Positions 17,933 to 25,874 of a DNA stretch of 64,000 bases are shown here, piece by piece. The stretch is taken from assembly GCF_014652515.1 (NCBI RefSeq), contig NZ_BMYY01000010.1, positions 62,001 to 126,000 on the forward strand, given 5' to 3'. Made by a program: the position numbers and the translations under genes. The notes under the pieces are model-generated. The model did no database searches. It saw only the letters and a program-made list of their open reading frames with translations, and was not told where the DNA came from. This DNA is from Bacterioplanes sanyensis. GTDB taxonomy: Bacteria > Pseudomonadota > Gammaproteobacteria > Pseudomonadales > Oceanobacteraceae. Position 1 is the first letter of the stretch; every line of letters starts with the position of its first letter.

Positions 17933-18253
17933 ATGCTACGACCTTTTTTATTGCTACTAAGCCTATGCTTGAGCGTTTCAGCTTTGGCCCTCGACCTTGA
18001 TCAGGCCAAAGCCGACGGCTTAGTTGGCGAGCAACGTGATGGTTACTTAGGCGTCGTCACCAGCGGCCATAGCGAAGCGGCGCAGCTGGTGCAACGCATC
18101 AATCACAAGCGTAAACAAAAATATTTGGAAATCGCCGATCAGCAAAACACGGCGCTAGCCAATATTGAACGCATCGCCGGCGAAAAACTCACCGCCCGTG
18201 CAGCACAAGAAAACACCCCTTATCAAACCCCTGATGGCCAGTGGGCCCAATAA
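17933..18253 (+). CDS. ydbL: YdbL family protein (DUF1318)
   Basis: Small periplasmic protein of 106 residues. A signal peptide covers about residues 1-19 (LLLLSLCLSVSALA). The DUF1318 core DLDQAKADGLVGEQRDGYLG follows. Then come LVQRINHKRKQKYLEIA and an ending region EKLTARAAQENTPY typical of YdbL. E. coli YdbL is a chaperone-like factor for the YdbH-YnbE bridge. The gene sits between ynbE and lemA, all rightward with short gaps. Confidence 0.92.
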   Translation: MLRPFLLLLSLCLSVSALALDLDQAKADGLVGEQRDGYLGVVTSGHSEAAQLVQRINHKRKQKYLEIADQQNTALANIERIAGEKLTARAAQENTPYQTPDGQWAQ

Positions 18254-18267
18254 CGGAGAAACAACAC

Positions 18268-18864
18268 ATGGATATTTCCACCATTGTCATTCTGGTCGTC
18301 ATCGCTTTGCTGGTGGTGTATGTCATCGGCATCTACAACAAGCTGGTGACCTATAAAAACCGCTACGAAAACAGCTTTGCGCAAATTGAGGTGCAACTGA
18401 AACGACGCTACGACCTCATCCCCAACCTGGTCGAAACCGCGAAAGCCTATATGCAGCACGAGCGCGAAACGCTGGAGGCCGTGATCAGCGCCCGCAACGA
18501 AGCCGCCGCAGGCCTAAAAGCCGCCTCACAGGCACCAGGTGGCAAAGCCGCCATGCAACAGCTAGCCGGCGCAGAAGGCGCACTCAGCGGCGCTTTGGGG
18601 CGCTTAAACGTGGTGATGGAAGCCTACCCAGACCTGAAAGCTAATCAGAACATGATGCAAGTCAGCGAGGAGTTAACCACCACCGAGAACAAGGTCTCGT
18701 TTGCGCGCCAAGCATTCAATGATGCGGTAACCACTTACAACACCTTTCGCCAGTCGTTCCCGCCGGTTGTGTTCGCCGGTATGTTTGGTCATGGCAGCGA
18801 TGCAGAGCTGCTGGAGTTCGCCGATTCTGCCGAAATTCAGGCAGCACCCAAGGTATCCTTTTAA
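18268..18864 (+). CDS. lemA: LemA family protein
   Basis: Inner-membrane protein of 198 residues. One N-terminal membrane segment (IVILVVIALLVVYVIGIYN) is followed by the LemA helical domain. Family motifs include RYENSFAQIEVQLKRRYDL, IPNLVETAKAYM and ENKVSFARQAFNDAV. I chose the ATG at 18268 behind CGGAGAA; the in-frame codon at 18241 lies inside ydbL. LemA proteins are commonly encoded with an M48 metallopeptidase, as here two bases downstream, suggesting a membrane protease pair. Confidence 0.95.
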   Translation: MDISTIVILVVIALLVVYVIGIYNKLVTYKNRYENSFAQIEVQLKRRYDLIPNLVETAKAYMQHERETLEAVISARNEAAAGLKAASQAPGGKAAMQQLAGAEGALSGALGRLNVVMEAYPDLKANQNMMQVSEELTTTENKVSFARQAFNDAVTTYNTFRQSFPPVVFAGMFGHGSDAELLEFADSAEIQAAPKVSF

Positions 18865-18866
18865 CG

Positions 18867-20840
18867 ATGGATTTTTTCTCGCAGCAGGACCAGGCCCGCA
18901 AGCGCACCAGCCACCTGGTGCTGCTGTTTGTGTTAGCAGTCGCGGTGTTGACCGTACTGGTTAACCTAGTGGTGGCCGCGGCACTGTGGGGTTTTGATGA
19001 ACATTTAGTCGGTCAGTATCAGGACGTCACAGCCGCCGCGGGGCGCGGCTATATGCCCGGCCGTCTGGGCTTGTTCGCCTATGTTACCTGGCAGCAATGG
19101 TTGGCGATCAGTGCGGGCGTATTGGCCGTGGTAGGCGGCGCCAGCCTGTTCAAATGGTTATCGCTTAAAGGCGGTGGTCAGCGTGTGGCTGAAATGCTCG
19201 GTGGACGTTTGGCGGCCACCAATACCGACAATTTCTATCAGCGCCGTTTGCTTAATGTGGTGGAAGAAATGGCCATTGCCGCAGGCATGCCGGTGCCGCC
19301 GGTATACATTCTGCCCGACGACAGTATCAATGCCTTTGCCGCTGGCTACCAGCCGTCCGATGCGGTGATTGGCGTTACCCGTGGAGCCATTGAAAAACTA
19401 TCGCGCGAGCAGCTGCAAGGTGTGATCGCCCATGAATTCAGCCATATCCTAAATGGCGATATGCGCCTTAACATTCGCTTGATGGCGATGCTGTTCGGCA
19501 TTTTATTTATCGGCCTGATCGGCCGAATGATATTGGATGCCGCGCTACATAGCCGCAGTCGCTCCAGCAAAGAAAACAATACTTTGCCGCTGTGGGCCAT
19601 CGGCATTGCACTGATCGCCATCGGCTACAGTGGCGTGTTTTTTGGCAATCTCATCAAGGCCGCCGTCTCGCGCCAACGAGAGTTCTTAGCCGATGCCTCA
19701 GCGGTGCAGTTTACTCGCAACCCAGAAGGCATTGCCGAAGCACTCAAAGTCATAGGCCATGGCTCCGGCAGCGAAATCAGTAGCACCGAGCGCGAAGAAA
19801 CCGCCCATTTGTTTTTTGGCCAAGCCGTGCCCTGGCGCTTTGGCTGGTTTCATACCCACCCGCCTTTAGAAGAGCGAATTCGGCGCTTAGATAAGCAATG
19901 GGATGGTCGCTTCTTGCCACCGCAATCTCCCGAAGCCGCCACCGCTGCCGACCCAGAGCTAGCAAAGTCTTCAAACCTGGCCGAGACCGTTGGCATGGTG
20001 GCGGCGGCCGCGGTTGCAGCCAATAGCAGTGCAGGTAGCCAAGACACCAGCACTGACGTGACTGAGCCAGAGTCACCAACAAACGCCCAAGCTCAGCCGC
20101 CATCCACGGCCCTGCAAGATGCTGCGCGCGACCCCTATACCGCCCGAGCGCTAATTTATAGCTTGTTGCTGGCCGCCCCTACCGCCAATGAACACGAGCA
20201 ACAGTTAGACATAGTGCGTCAGCATCAAGGCCAAGATGTGTACCGCTGGTTGCTGCGCCTGCATCAAGCGGTACAAGCACTGCCACGGCAACATCATTTG
20301 CCGTTAGTTGAAACGGCCATTCCAGCACTGAAGCAGCTCTCCGCCAGTCAGTACCAAGCCTTTCGTACCACCTTGGTCAAGTTGGCCAAAGCCGATGGCA
20401 GCATCGATATTTTTGAGTGGTGCCTGTATCGCTTAATCCTGCAATACCTTGAACCCGTGCACGGCGATGTGCGCCCAGCCAAAGCACGCTATGGCCGCAT
20501 CGATACCGTTATGGAACCAGCCGCGATCGTACTCAGCTATTTGGCTTACTATGGTCATAGTAACGAGCCAGCAGCTCAAAATGCCTTCAAGCAAGGCTGC
20601 CAAGCTGCAGGAGTGGAGCTCAGTCTGCTGCCGAGGCCAACCCAGTTAAAGCCGCTAAACCAAGCCTTAGTGCAACTGCAGCAGGCCTACCCGCACGTCA
20701 AAGCGCGCATCATCAAAGCCTTGGTGGCTTGTGCCCAAGCCGACCAGCAACTACTCGATGTCGAGCTCGACATGGTGCGTACGTTCGCAGCCCTGCTAGA
20801 AACACCCGCCCCAGAGCTTATTCATACCCACACTTCATAG
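18867..20840 (+). CDS. M48 family membrane metallopeptidase with TerB-like tail
   Basis: Protein of 657 residues. Two membrane segments near residues 12-36 and 70-92 precede an M48 zinc protease domain. The zinc motif is HEFSHILNGD near residue 188, with two further hydrophobic segments near 206 and 243 and the distal metal region SRQREFLADASAV. After a Ser/Pro-rich linker (about 355-415) come about 235 extra residues. These contain two helices resembling TerB-type repeats: LVKLAKADGSIDIFEW and ALVACAQADQQLLDVE. HtpX itself is about 290 residues, so the tail is a real addition. It probably acts in membrane-protein quality control with LemA. Confidence 0.88.
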   Translation: MDFFSQQDQARKRTSHLVLLFVLAVAVLTVLVNLVVAAALWGFDEHLVGQYQDVTAAAGRGYMPGRLGLFAYVTWQQWLAISAGVLAVVGGASLFKWLSLKGGGQRVAEMLGGRLAATNTDNFYQRRLLNVVEEMAIAAGMPVPPVYILPDDSINAFAAGYQPSDAVIGVTRGAIEKLSREQLQGVIAHEFSHILNGDMRLNIRLMAMLFGILFIGLIGRMILDAALHSRSRSSKENNTLPLWAIGIALIAIGYSGVFFGNLIKAAVSRQREFLADASAVQFTRNPEGIAEALKVIGHGSGSEISSTEREETAHLFFGQAVPWRFGWFHTHPPLEERIRRLDKQWDGRFLPPQSPEAATAADPELAKSSNLAETVGMVAAAAVAANSSAGSQDTSTDVTEPESPTNAQAQPPSTALQDAARDPYTARALIYSLLLAAPTANEHEQQLDIVRQHQGQDVYRWLLRLHQAVQALPRQHHLPLVETAIPALKQLSASQYQAFRTTLVKLAKADGSIDIFEWCLYRLILQYLEPVHGDVRPAKARYGRIDTVMEPAAIVLSYLAYYGHSNEPAAQNAFKQGCQAAGVELSLLPRPTQLKPLNQALVQLQQAYPHVKARIIKALVACAQADQQLLDVELDMVRTFAALLETPAPELIHTHTS

Positions 20841-21029
20841 TTCCGCACCTGATTAACCGCCTCAAAGCTCTGGGGCGGTGCTGTGGTGAACCATCGGAAT
20901 CATTGTCTGGACACGACACAGATCAGTATTCAATACCCACCAATATCGATAATATAAACTGTTAATAAAAATATTTTTAAATAGCAAGATCAATGGCCAT
21001 CACAGCACCTACTGCATGAGGACAATGCT

Positions 21030-22943
21030 ATGAATCTAAACTCCTTATCCGGGCGCTTGCTGATAGCAGTAATTCTGCCCGTCACGCTGGTGTTTGCATT
21101 ACTGCTGTTGCTAGTACGCCAACAGTTAAATACATCATTGCCTATCATGCATGAACAAGCTGCCACGGCGGAAACCCAGGCCCGAGGTGCCGAGGTCAGC
21201 CGTTGGCTGAGCGGTTACCACCTCTGGTTAGAAAGCCTATCCGCCGCACCGCAGTTACGCCAAGATGATGCCAGCGTGGTGCAGTTCCTGCGTCGCCACT
21301 TACCTGCCGACCCAGCCATCAACCGCTTGTTTCTGATTCGTCCCAACGGTATGACGGTGACTCACAGCGGCCAGACCGGCCTTGACCTTAGCCAGCGTGA
21401 CTATGTCCGACAGCTACGCAACGGCGAGCAACGTCTTATCGCAGACCCTGTGCGCTCCTCAGTTGATCAGCGACCAGTTTCCGTATTAGCCGTACCCGTG
21501 CGCCAAGAGGGCCAACTATATGGCTATCTGGCCATCGCTTTAGGCATGGAAAAACTCACTGAGGTCGTGCAGCAACTGGCCGAAAGTGAAGGCAGCATCG
21601 CTTGGGTAGTAACGGCAGATTCCACCGTGATTGCGCATCCAGATAGTCGCCGTATTTTAGCTACCAAGCTCAGCAACGCCGACCAGCAACTGGGCTATCG
21701 AGGCATGAACGATATCGCTCGGCAAATGCTTAACCAGGACTCAGGCGTGGCAACCTTCGAGCTCGCCGACGGCACCAACATGACCACCGTCTATGCCACC
21801 ATTGCAGGCACACCCGGCTGGCGCATTGGAGCTTCCCTACCAACTGATAGCTTTACTGCTTCAGCGCGCAGCCTGTTAAGCAATATTGTGTTGCTGATGC
21901 TACTGGGCCTGGCGCTACTGGTGGCGGTCTTGGTGGTGATTGCCCATAAAATCACCCACCCTATCCGACAAATGGTGGCCCTGTTGCACGAAATTGCCGA
22001 TGGTGATGGCGACCTGACGCAGCGTCTACCCTCTGAGCGTAAAGATGAAATAGGTGAACTGGCTAATGGTTTCAACCGCTTTACTGACCAGATCCACAGC
22101 CTAATGCAAGGCATTGCCAGTATCGTCAGTGACTTGGCACACCAAGCGCGTCAGCTAGAGAGTGGCTCGGTGGATATGAACAACACCGCGGCCGAGCAAC
22201 AAGACGAAGTCGATCAAATTGCTACCGCGATGAATGAAATGGAGAGCACGGTTAGAGACGTCGCCAGTCATGCACAAACAGCCTCAGGGGCCGCCCAAGA
22301 CGGCAGCCAGCAAGCCACCTTGGGCCAGCAACGAGTGGCCGCCGTATTGCAGACCATCTCTGATCAGGCACAAATGATCGAAGCCAGCGCTAATGAAGTC
22401 GAAGCTTTACGTCAGTCCGGCGAGCAAATTGGTCAGGTCATGGATGTGATTCGCGGCATCGCCGAGCAAACCAACTTGCTCGCTCTCAATGCCGCCATTG
22501 AGGCTGCACGCGCAGGCGAAGCCGGTCGCGGTTTTGCCGTGGTTTCCGATGAGGTGCGGCAGCTGGCCGGCCGCACCCACGAATCCACCGAGCAAATTCA
22601 GCGCACCGTCGATGAACTGCAAGAGCGTATTCAGCATGCGGTGCAATCCATGCACAAAAGCAACGAGCACTCAGCCTCGACCGTGGCAGAAGCCGAGCGA
22701 GCTGAACAGGCGTTACATGCTATTAGCCAAGCCATTGCCGATATAGAAGGCATGAACATCCAGATTGCTGCTGCCACAGAAGAGCAAAGCGCCACCGCTG
22801 CCGAGCTTAATCGTAACCTCGGCCGCATTGTCGACTTCAGTACCCGCACGCGCCAGCACACGGATTCCACCAGTCAGTCGGTCTCTGAGCTATTCAACCT
22901 TGCCGATCAGCTACAACAGAACGTTAATCGCTTCCGTCTCTGA
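21030..22943 (+). CDS. Methyl-accepting chemotaxis protein
   Basis: Chemoreceptor of 637 residues. The first membrane span lies near residues 9-29. A periplasmic double-Cache-like sensor of about 250 residues follows, with [14 protein letters not shown] and [11 protein letters not shown]. The second span is near 287-310, followed by a HAMP domain ([18 protein letters not shown]). The cytoplasmic signalling domain has the hairpin tip [19 protein letters not shown]. The ligand is unknown. It lies alone in an AT-rich upstream context (20935-20990), which probably holds its promoter, and no che genes are near. Confidence 0.95.
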   Translation: MNLNSLSGRLLIAVILPVTLVFALLLLLVRQQLNTSLPIMHEQAATAETQARGAEVSRWLSGYHLWLESLSAAPQLRQDDASVVQFLRRHLPADPAINRLFLIRPNGMTVTHSGQTGLDLSQRDYVRQLRNGEQRLIADPVRSSVDQRPVSVLAVPVRQEGQLYGYLAIALGMEKLTEVVQQLAESEGSIAWVVTADSTVIAHPDSRRILATKLSNADQQLGYRGMNDIARQMLNQDSGVATFELADGTNMTTVYATIAGTPGWRIGASLPTDSFTASARSLLSNIVLLMLLGLALLVAVLVVIAHKITHPIRQMVALLHEIADGDGDLTQRLPSERKDEIGELANGFNRFTDQIHSLMQGIASIVSDLAHQARQLESGSVDMNNTAAEQQDEVDQIATAMNEMESTVRDVASHAQTASGAAQDGSQQATLGQQRVAAVLQTISDQAQMIEASANEVEALRQSGEQIGQVMDVIRGIAEQTNLLALNAAIEAARAGEAGRGFAVVSDEVRQLAGRTHESTEQIQRTVDELQERIQHAVQSMHKSNEHSASTVAEAERAEQALHAISQAIADIEGMNIQIAAATEEQSATAAELNRNLGRIVDFSTRTRQHTDSTSQSVSELFNLADQLQQNVNRFRL

Positions 22944-23055
22944 TCCAAGCAGCGCAGGCCTAATAGCCAGCGGTTGCACACCGCCCCCAGCGCTGCCCCT
23001 GCGGTGGCGCTAACAATAACAACCGATGAAGCCTAAACCCTTTGACTGTGCTAAT

Positions 23056-23156
23056 AAGTGGCCGAGCCTAGGCTGGCGGCAACGCCAACTAGAACAGATC
23101 GGTCAAAACGCCTTTCACCCAAGCGCTGGGCTTTCTACAATGGCTCGGTAGCCAAA
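23056..23156 (+). promoter_or_regulatory. Probable molybdenum-cofactor (Moco) riboswitch
   Basis: Immediately upstream of moaA a long-range helix can form between TGGCCGAGCC (23059-23068) and GGCTCGG..CCA (23142-23154). Inside it are a hairpin with a GNRA loop (TGGCG-GCAA-CGCCA, 23074-23087, extended by CTAG pairs) and a second small hairpin at 23121-23133. A closed multi-stem leader with a GCAA tetraloop directly before moaA fits the Moco RNA motif. The pairing is seen; assignment to that riboswitch class is inference from position and shape. Confidence 0.65.
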
Positions 23157-23169
23157 CTCTGAGAACGGC

Positions 23170-24165
23170 ATGACCAGCTACCAGCCCATTCCACTACAAA
23201 CCTTGCACGACAATCACGGGCGCCGTTTTACTTACCTGCGCCTGTCGATTACGGATGTCTGCAACTTTCGCTGCCACTACTGCCTGCCGAACGGCTACCA
23301 AGGTGATGGTGAACCAGAGCCTTTGAGCCTGGAGGAAATCCAGCAAACAGTCACGGCCTTTGCCGCCTTAGGAACGCGCAAGGTGCGCATTACTGGAGGC
23401 GAGCCGTCGCTGCGTCGTGACCTGATCGAGATACTGCAAGTAGTAACCGCCACAGCAGGTATCGAGCAGCTGGCCATCACCACCAACGGCTACAAGCTGC
23501 CACAGCATATTGATAGCTGGGCAGCCGCCGGCCTAAGCCAGCTCAATGTCAGCATTGATAGCTTGGATGCACGGGTGTTCAAAGCCATTACCGGCCACGA
23601 TCGCTTGCGCGAAATCCTCAGCGGCATTGAACGAGCGTTAGAGCTGGAACTGCCGGTCAAGGTCAACGCCGTATTACTGCGCGACCAGCTGGATCAACTG
23701 CCGCAGTTTCTCGCTTGGCTGCGTCACACTCCCGTGACCCTGCGCTTTATCGAACTGATGCAAACCGGCAGTCAGCCGGACTACTTTAAACGTCACCACA
23801 TCAGTGGTGACGTCATTCGCCAACAGTTACTACAGCAAGGCTGGCAAGCACTGCCACGAGGCCCCCACGCCGGCCCTGCGCAAGAATATCAACACCAAGA
23901 GTATGCCGGCCGCATTGGCTTAATCATGCCCTATAGCCCCAACTTCTGCAGTTCCTGCAACCGTCTGCGCATCTCTGCTGCCGGCAAACTGCATTTGTGC
24001 TTGTTTGGCGAGCAGGGCTATGATTTGCGCCACTTGCTACACCCGCAGCATCAAGCTGAACTGCAACAGCGGCTACAACAACTGCTGCAACTCAAAGCGT
24101 CCGGCCATGACTTACACCAGGGAAACAGCGGCGCTATTCGACACTTTGCCATGATTGGAGGCTAA
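23170..24165 (+). CDS. moaA: GTP 3',8-cyclase MoaA
   Basis: Radical-SAM enzyme of 331 residues that begins molybdopterin synthesis by cyclising GTP. The first iron-sulfur motif is CNFRCHYC near residue 32. TGGEPSLR lies near 76, and the C-terminal cluster motif CSSCNRLR near 260 is followed by a third Cys in LHLCLF. The protein ends in Gly-Gly, needed for activity. It heads moaABCDE and is preceded by a probable Moco riboswitch. Confidence 0.97.
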   Translation: MTSYQPIPLQTLHDNHGRRFTYLRLSITDVCNFRCHYCLPNGYQGDGEPEPLSLEEIQQTVTAFAALGTRKVRITGGEPSLRRDLIEILQVVTATAGIEQLAITTNGYKLPQHIDSWAAAGLSQLNVSIDSLDARVFKAITGHDRLREILSGIERALELELPVKVNAVLLRDQLDQLPQFLAWLRHTPVTLRFIELMQTGSQPDYFKRHHISGDVIRQQLLQQGWQALPRGPHAGPAQEYQHQEYAGRIGLIMPYSPNFCSSCNRLRISAAGKLHLCLFGEQGYDLRHLLHPQHQAELQQRLQQLLQLKASGHDLHQGNSGAIRHFAMIGG

Positions 24166-24168
24166 TCA

Positions 24169-24696
24169 ATGGCACACACCTACACAGACCAGGCTATTGC
24201 TCTGAATATTGCCGTGCTGACGGTTTCTGACAGCCGTACCGAAGCCACGGATACCAGTGGACAACTGTTAGTTGAGCGCCTAACGGGAGCTGGTCATAAC
24301 CTTAGTGATAAGCGCATTCTGGCAGATGATAAATACCGCATTCGTGCCCAGGTCGCCCAATGGGCTGCTGATGATCGCACCCAAGTGGTGCTGATCACGG
24401 GTGGCACCGGCTTTACTGAGCGCGACGCCACCCCTGAAGCTGTGCAGCCACTGTTCGACAAAGAAGTACAAGGCTTTGGCGAGCTGTTTCGACAGCTCTC
24501 TTATGAAGAAATTGGCAGCTCTACGGTGCAAAGCCGCGCTGTGGCAGGCTTTTCCAACGACATGCTTATTTTTTGCCTGCCAGGCTCCAGCAATGCCTGC
24601 CGCACCGCTTGGGATCGAATCATTCGCGAGCAACTCGATAGCCAGCACCGCCCCTGCAATTTTGTGCTGCGGTTGAAACCTGTGACGGAGAACTAA
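24169..24696 (+). CDS. moaB: Molybdenum cofactor biosynthesis protein B
   Basis: Protein of 175 residues of the MogA/MoaB fold. The phosphate-binding motif [18 protein letters not shown] lies near residue 75, with [13 protein letters not shown] near 140. The family adenylylates molybdopterin (MogA) or a paralogous step (MoaB). Placement between moaA and moaC, three bases after moaA, is the E. coli order and supports MoaB. Confidence 0.93.
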   Translation: MAHTYTDQAIALNIAVLTVSDSRTEATDTSGQLLVERLTGAGHNLSDKRILADDKYRIRAQVAQWAADDRTQVVLITGGTGFTERDATPEAVQPLFDKEVQGFGELFRQLSYEEIGSSTVQSRAVAGFSNDMLIFCLPGSSNACRTAWDRIIREQLDSQHRPCNFVLRLKPVTEN

Positions 24697-24697
24697 C

Positions 24698-25174
24698 ATG
24701 GGCGAACTGTCCCACATCAATACCGATGGCGAAGCCAATATGGTTGACGTCAGTGACAAAGATCACAGCCAGCGCGAAGCCATCGCCGAAGGCTTCGTAT
24801 GCATGCAGGCCGACACCCTCCAGCGCATTGTCGATGGCGGCCACGATAAAGGCGATGTCTTCGCTGTCGCTCGGGTTGCTGGCATCCAGGCCGCTAAGCA
24901 AACCGCACAGCTGATCCCATTGTGCCACCCTCTCATGCTAAGCAAGGTCGCGGTTGAGTTTGAATGCCAGCCCCAGCATCACCGCGTGCACATCATCGGT
25001 CGTTGCAAGTTAACAGGGCAAACCGGTGTTGAAATGGAGGCCTTAACGGCGGTTTCTGTCGCCGCCTTAACGCTGTTCGATATGTGCAAAGCCCTCGACC
25101 CAAGCATGCGCATCGAAGGCATCCGTGTTTTATCAAAACGCGGTGGCAAAAGTGGCGACTGGAGTGCCGAATGA
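24698..25174 (+). CDS. moaC: Cyclic pyranopterin monophosphate synthase
   Basis: Enzyme of 158 residues acting after MoaA to form cyclic pyranopterin monophosphate. Motifs are [15 protein letters not shown] near residue 14, [13 protein letters not shown] near 74, and [17 protein letters not shown] near 107, followed by DMCKALDP. The stop overlaps the moaD start (ATGA), so translation is coupled. Confidence 0.96.
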   Translation: MGELSHINTDGEANMVDVSDKDHSQREAIAEGFVCMQADTLQRIVDGGHDKGDVFAVARVAGIQAAKQTAQLIPLCHPLMLSKVAVEFECQPQHHRVHIIGRCKLTGQTGVEMEALTAVSVAALTLFDMCKALDPSMRIEGIRVLSKRGGKSGDWSAE

Positions 25175-25410
25175 AAGTGCTGTTTTTTGCCGCCTTACGC
25201 GAGCAGCTGCAGTGTGATGCACTGGAGCTGCAAGCCACCACGGTCGCGGCACTGCGCCAACAACTGCGGCAGCGCTGGCCCCAGCATGCCGACTTGCTGT
25301 CAGCCGAACAGGCGTTAGTGGCTATTAATCAAGTACTGAATCACGACGAACAGCAATCTCTGAATGATGCCGACGAAGTCGCTTTTTTCCCACCCATGAC
25401 CGGAGGCTAA
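25171..25410 (+). CDS. moaD: Molybdopterin synthase sulfur carrier subunit
   Basis: Ubiquitin-fold sulfur carrier of 79 residues. It starts [13 protein letters not shown] and ends with the essential diglycine (FFPPMTGG), which becomes a thiocarboxylate. I use the ATG overlapping the moaC stop; longer frames upstream lie inside moaC. moaE follows after two bases, and together they form molybdopterin synthase. Confidence 0.95.
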   Translation: MKVLFFAALREQLQCDALELQATTVAALRQQLRQRWPQHADLLSAEQALVAINQVLNHDEQQSLNDADEVAFFPPMTGG

Positions 25411-25412
25411 GC

Positions 25413-25874
25413 GTGGATAGCATCCAGGTGCAACGGCAGGACTTTAACCTGGCGGAAGAATATCACGCCTTAAGCCGCGACCCGCAAGCCGGCGCCATCG
25501 CATTATTTGTTGGCCAGGTACGCGACATGAACCTAGGCTCGGATGTGCAAGCACTGGAGCTGGAGCACTACCCAGGGATGACCGAGCGCAGCTTGCAGCA
25601 CATCGTCAACACAGCACATCAGCGCTGGCAGCTAACGAGCGTTAGAGTTATTCATCGCTATGGCTATTTAAACTTGGGCGAGCAAATCGTGCTGGTCGGC
25701 GTCAGCAGCGTCCATCGGCAAAGCGCTTTTGACGCTTGCCAGTTCATTATGGATTGGCTGAAAACCGACGCACCCTTTTGGAAAAAAGAGCACACACGCG
25801 ACGGTCAACGCTGGCTGGAAGCCAAAGCCTGCGACCAGCAAGCTAGAGATAAATGGCTGGACTCTCACGAATAA
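25413..25874 (+). CDS. moaE: Molybdopterin synthase catalytic subunit
   Basis: Catalytic subunit of 153 residues, starting at GTG behind CGGAGG, which lies in the moaD end. Motifs are AIALFVGQVRDMN near residue 29, LELEHYPGMTE, RYGYLNLGEQIV and the active-site Lys region WKKEHTRDGQRWLEA near 127. The final 32 bases overlap the 3' end of the convergent GGDEF-EAL gene. No moeA, mobA or modABC is in the window. Confidence 0.95.
   Translation: MDSIQVQRQDFNLAEEYHALSRDPQAGAIALFVGQVRDMNLGSDVQALELEHYPGMTERSLQHIVNTAHQRWQLTSVRVIHRYGYLNLGEQIVLVGVSSVHRQSAFDACQFIMDWLKTDAPFWKKEHTRDGQRWLEAKACDQQARDKWLDSHE

Noticed and set aside
20856-20880. ACCGCC / GGCGGT dyad after the M48 gene as terminator
   Set aside because: Only a 6-base stem with a long loop and no T-run; too weak to call.
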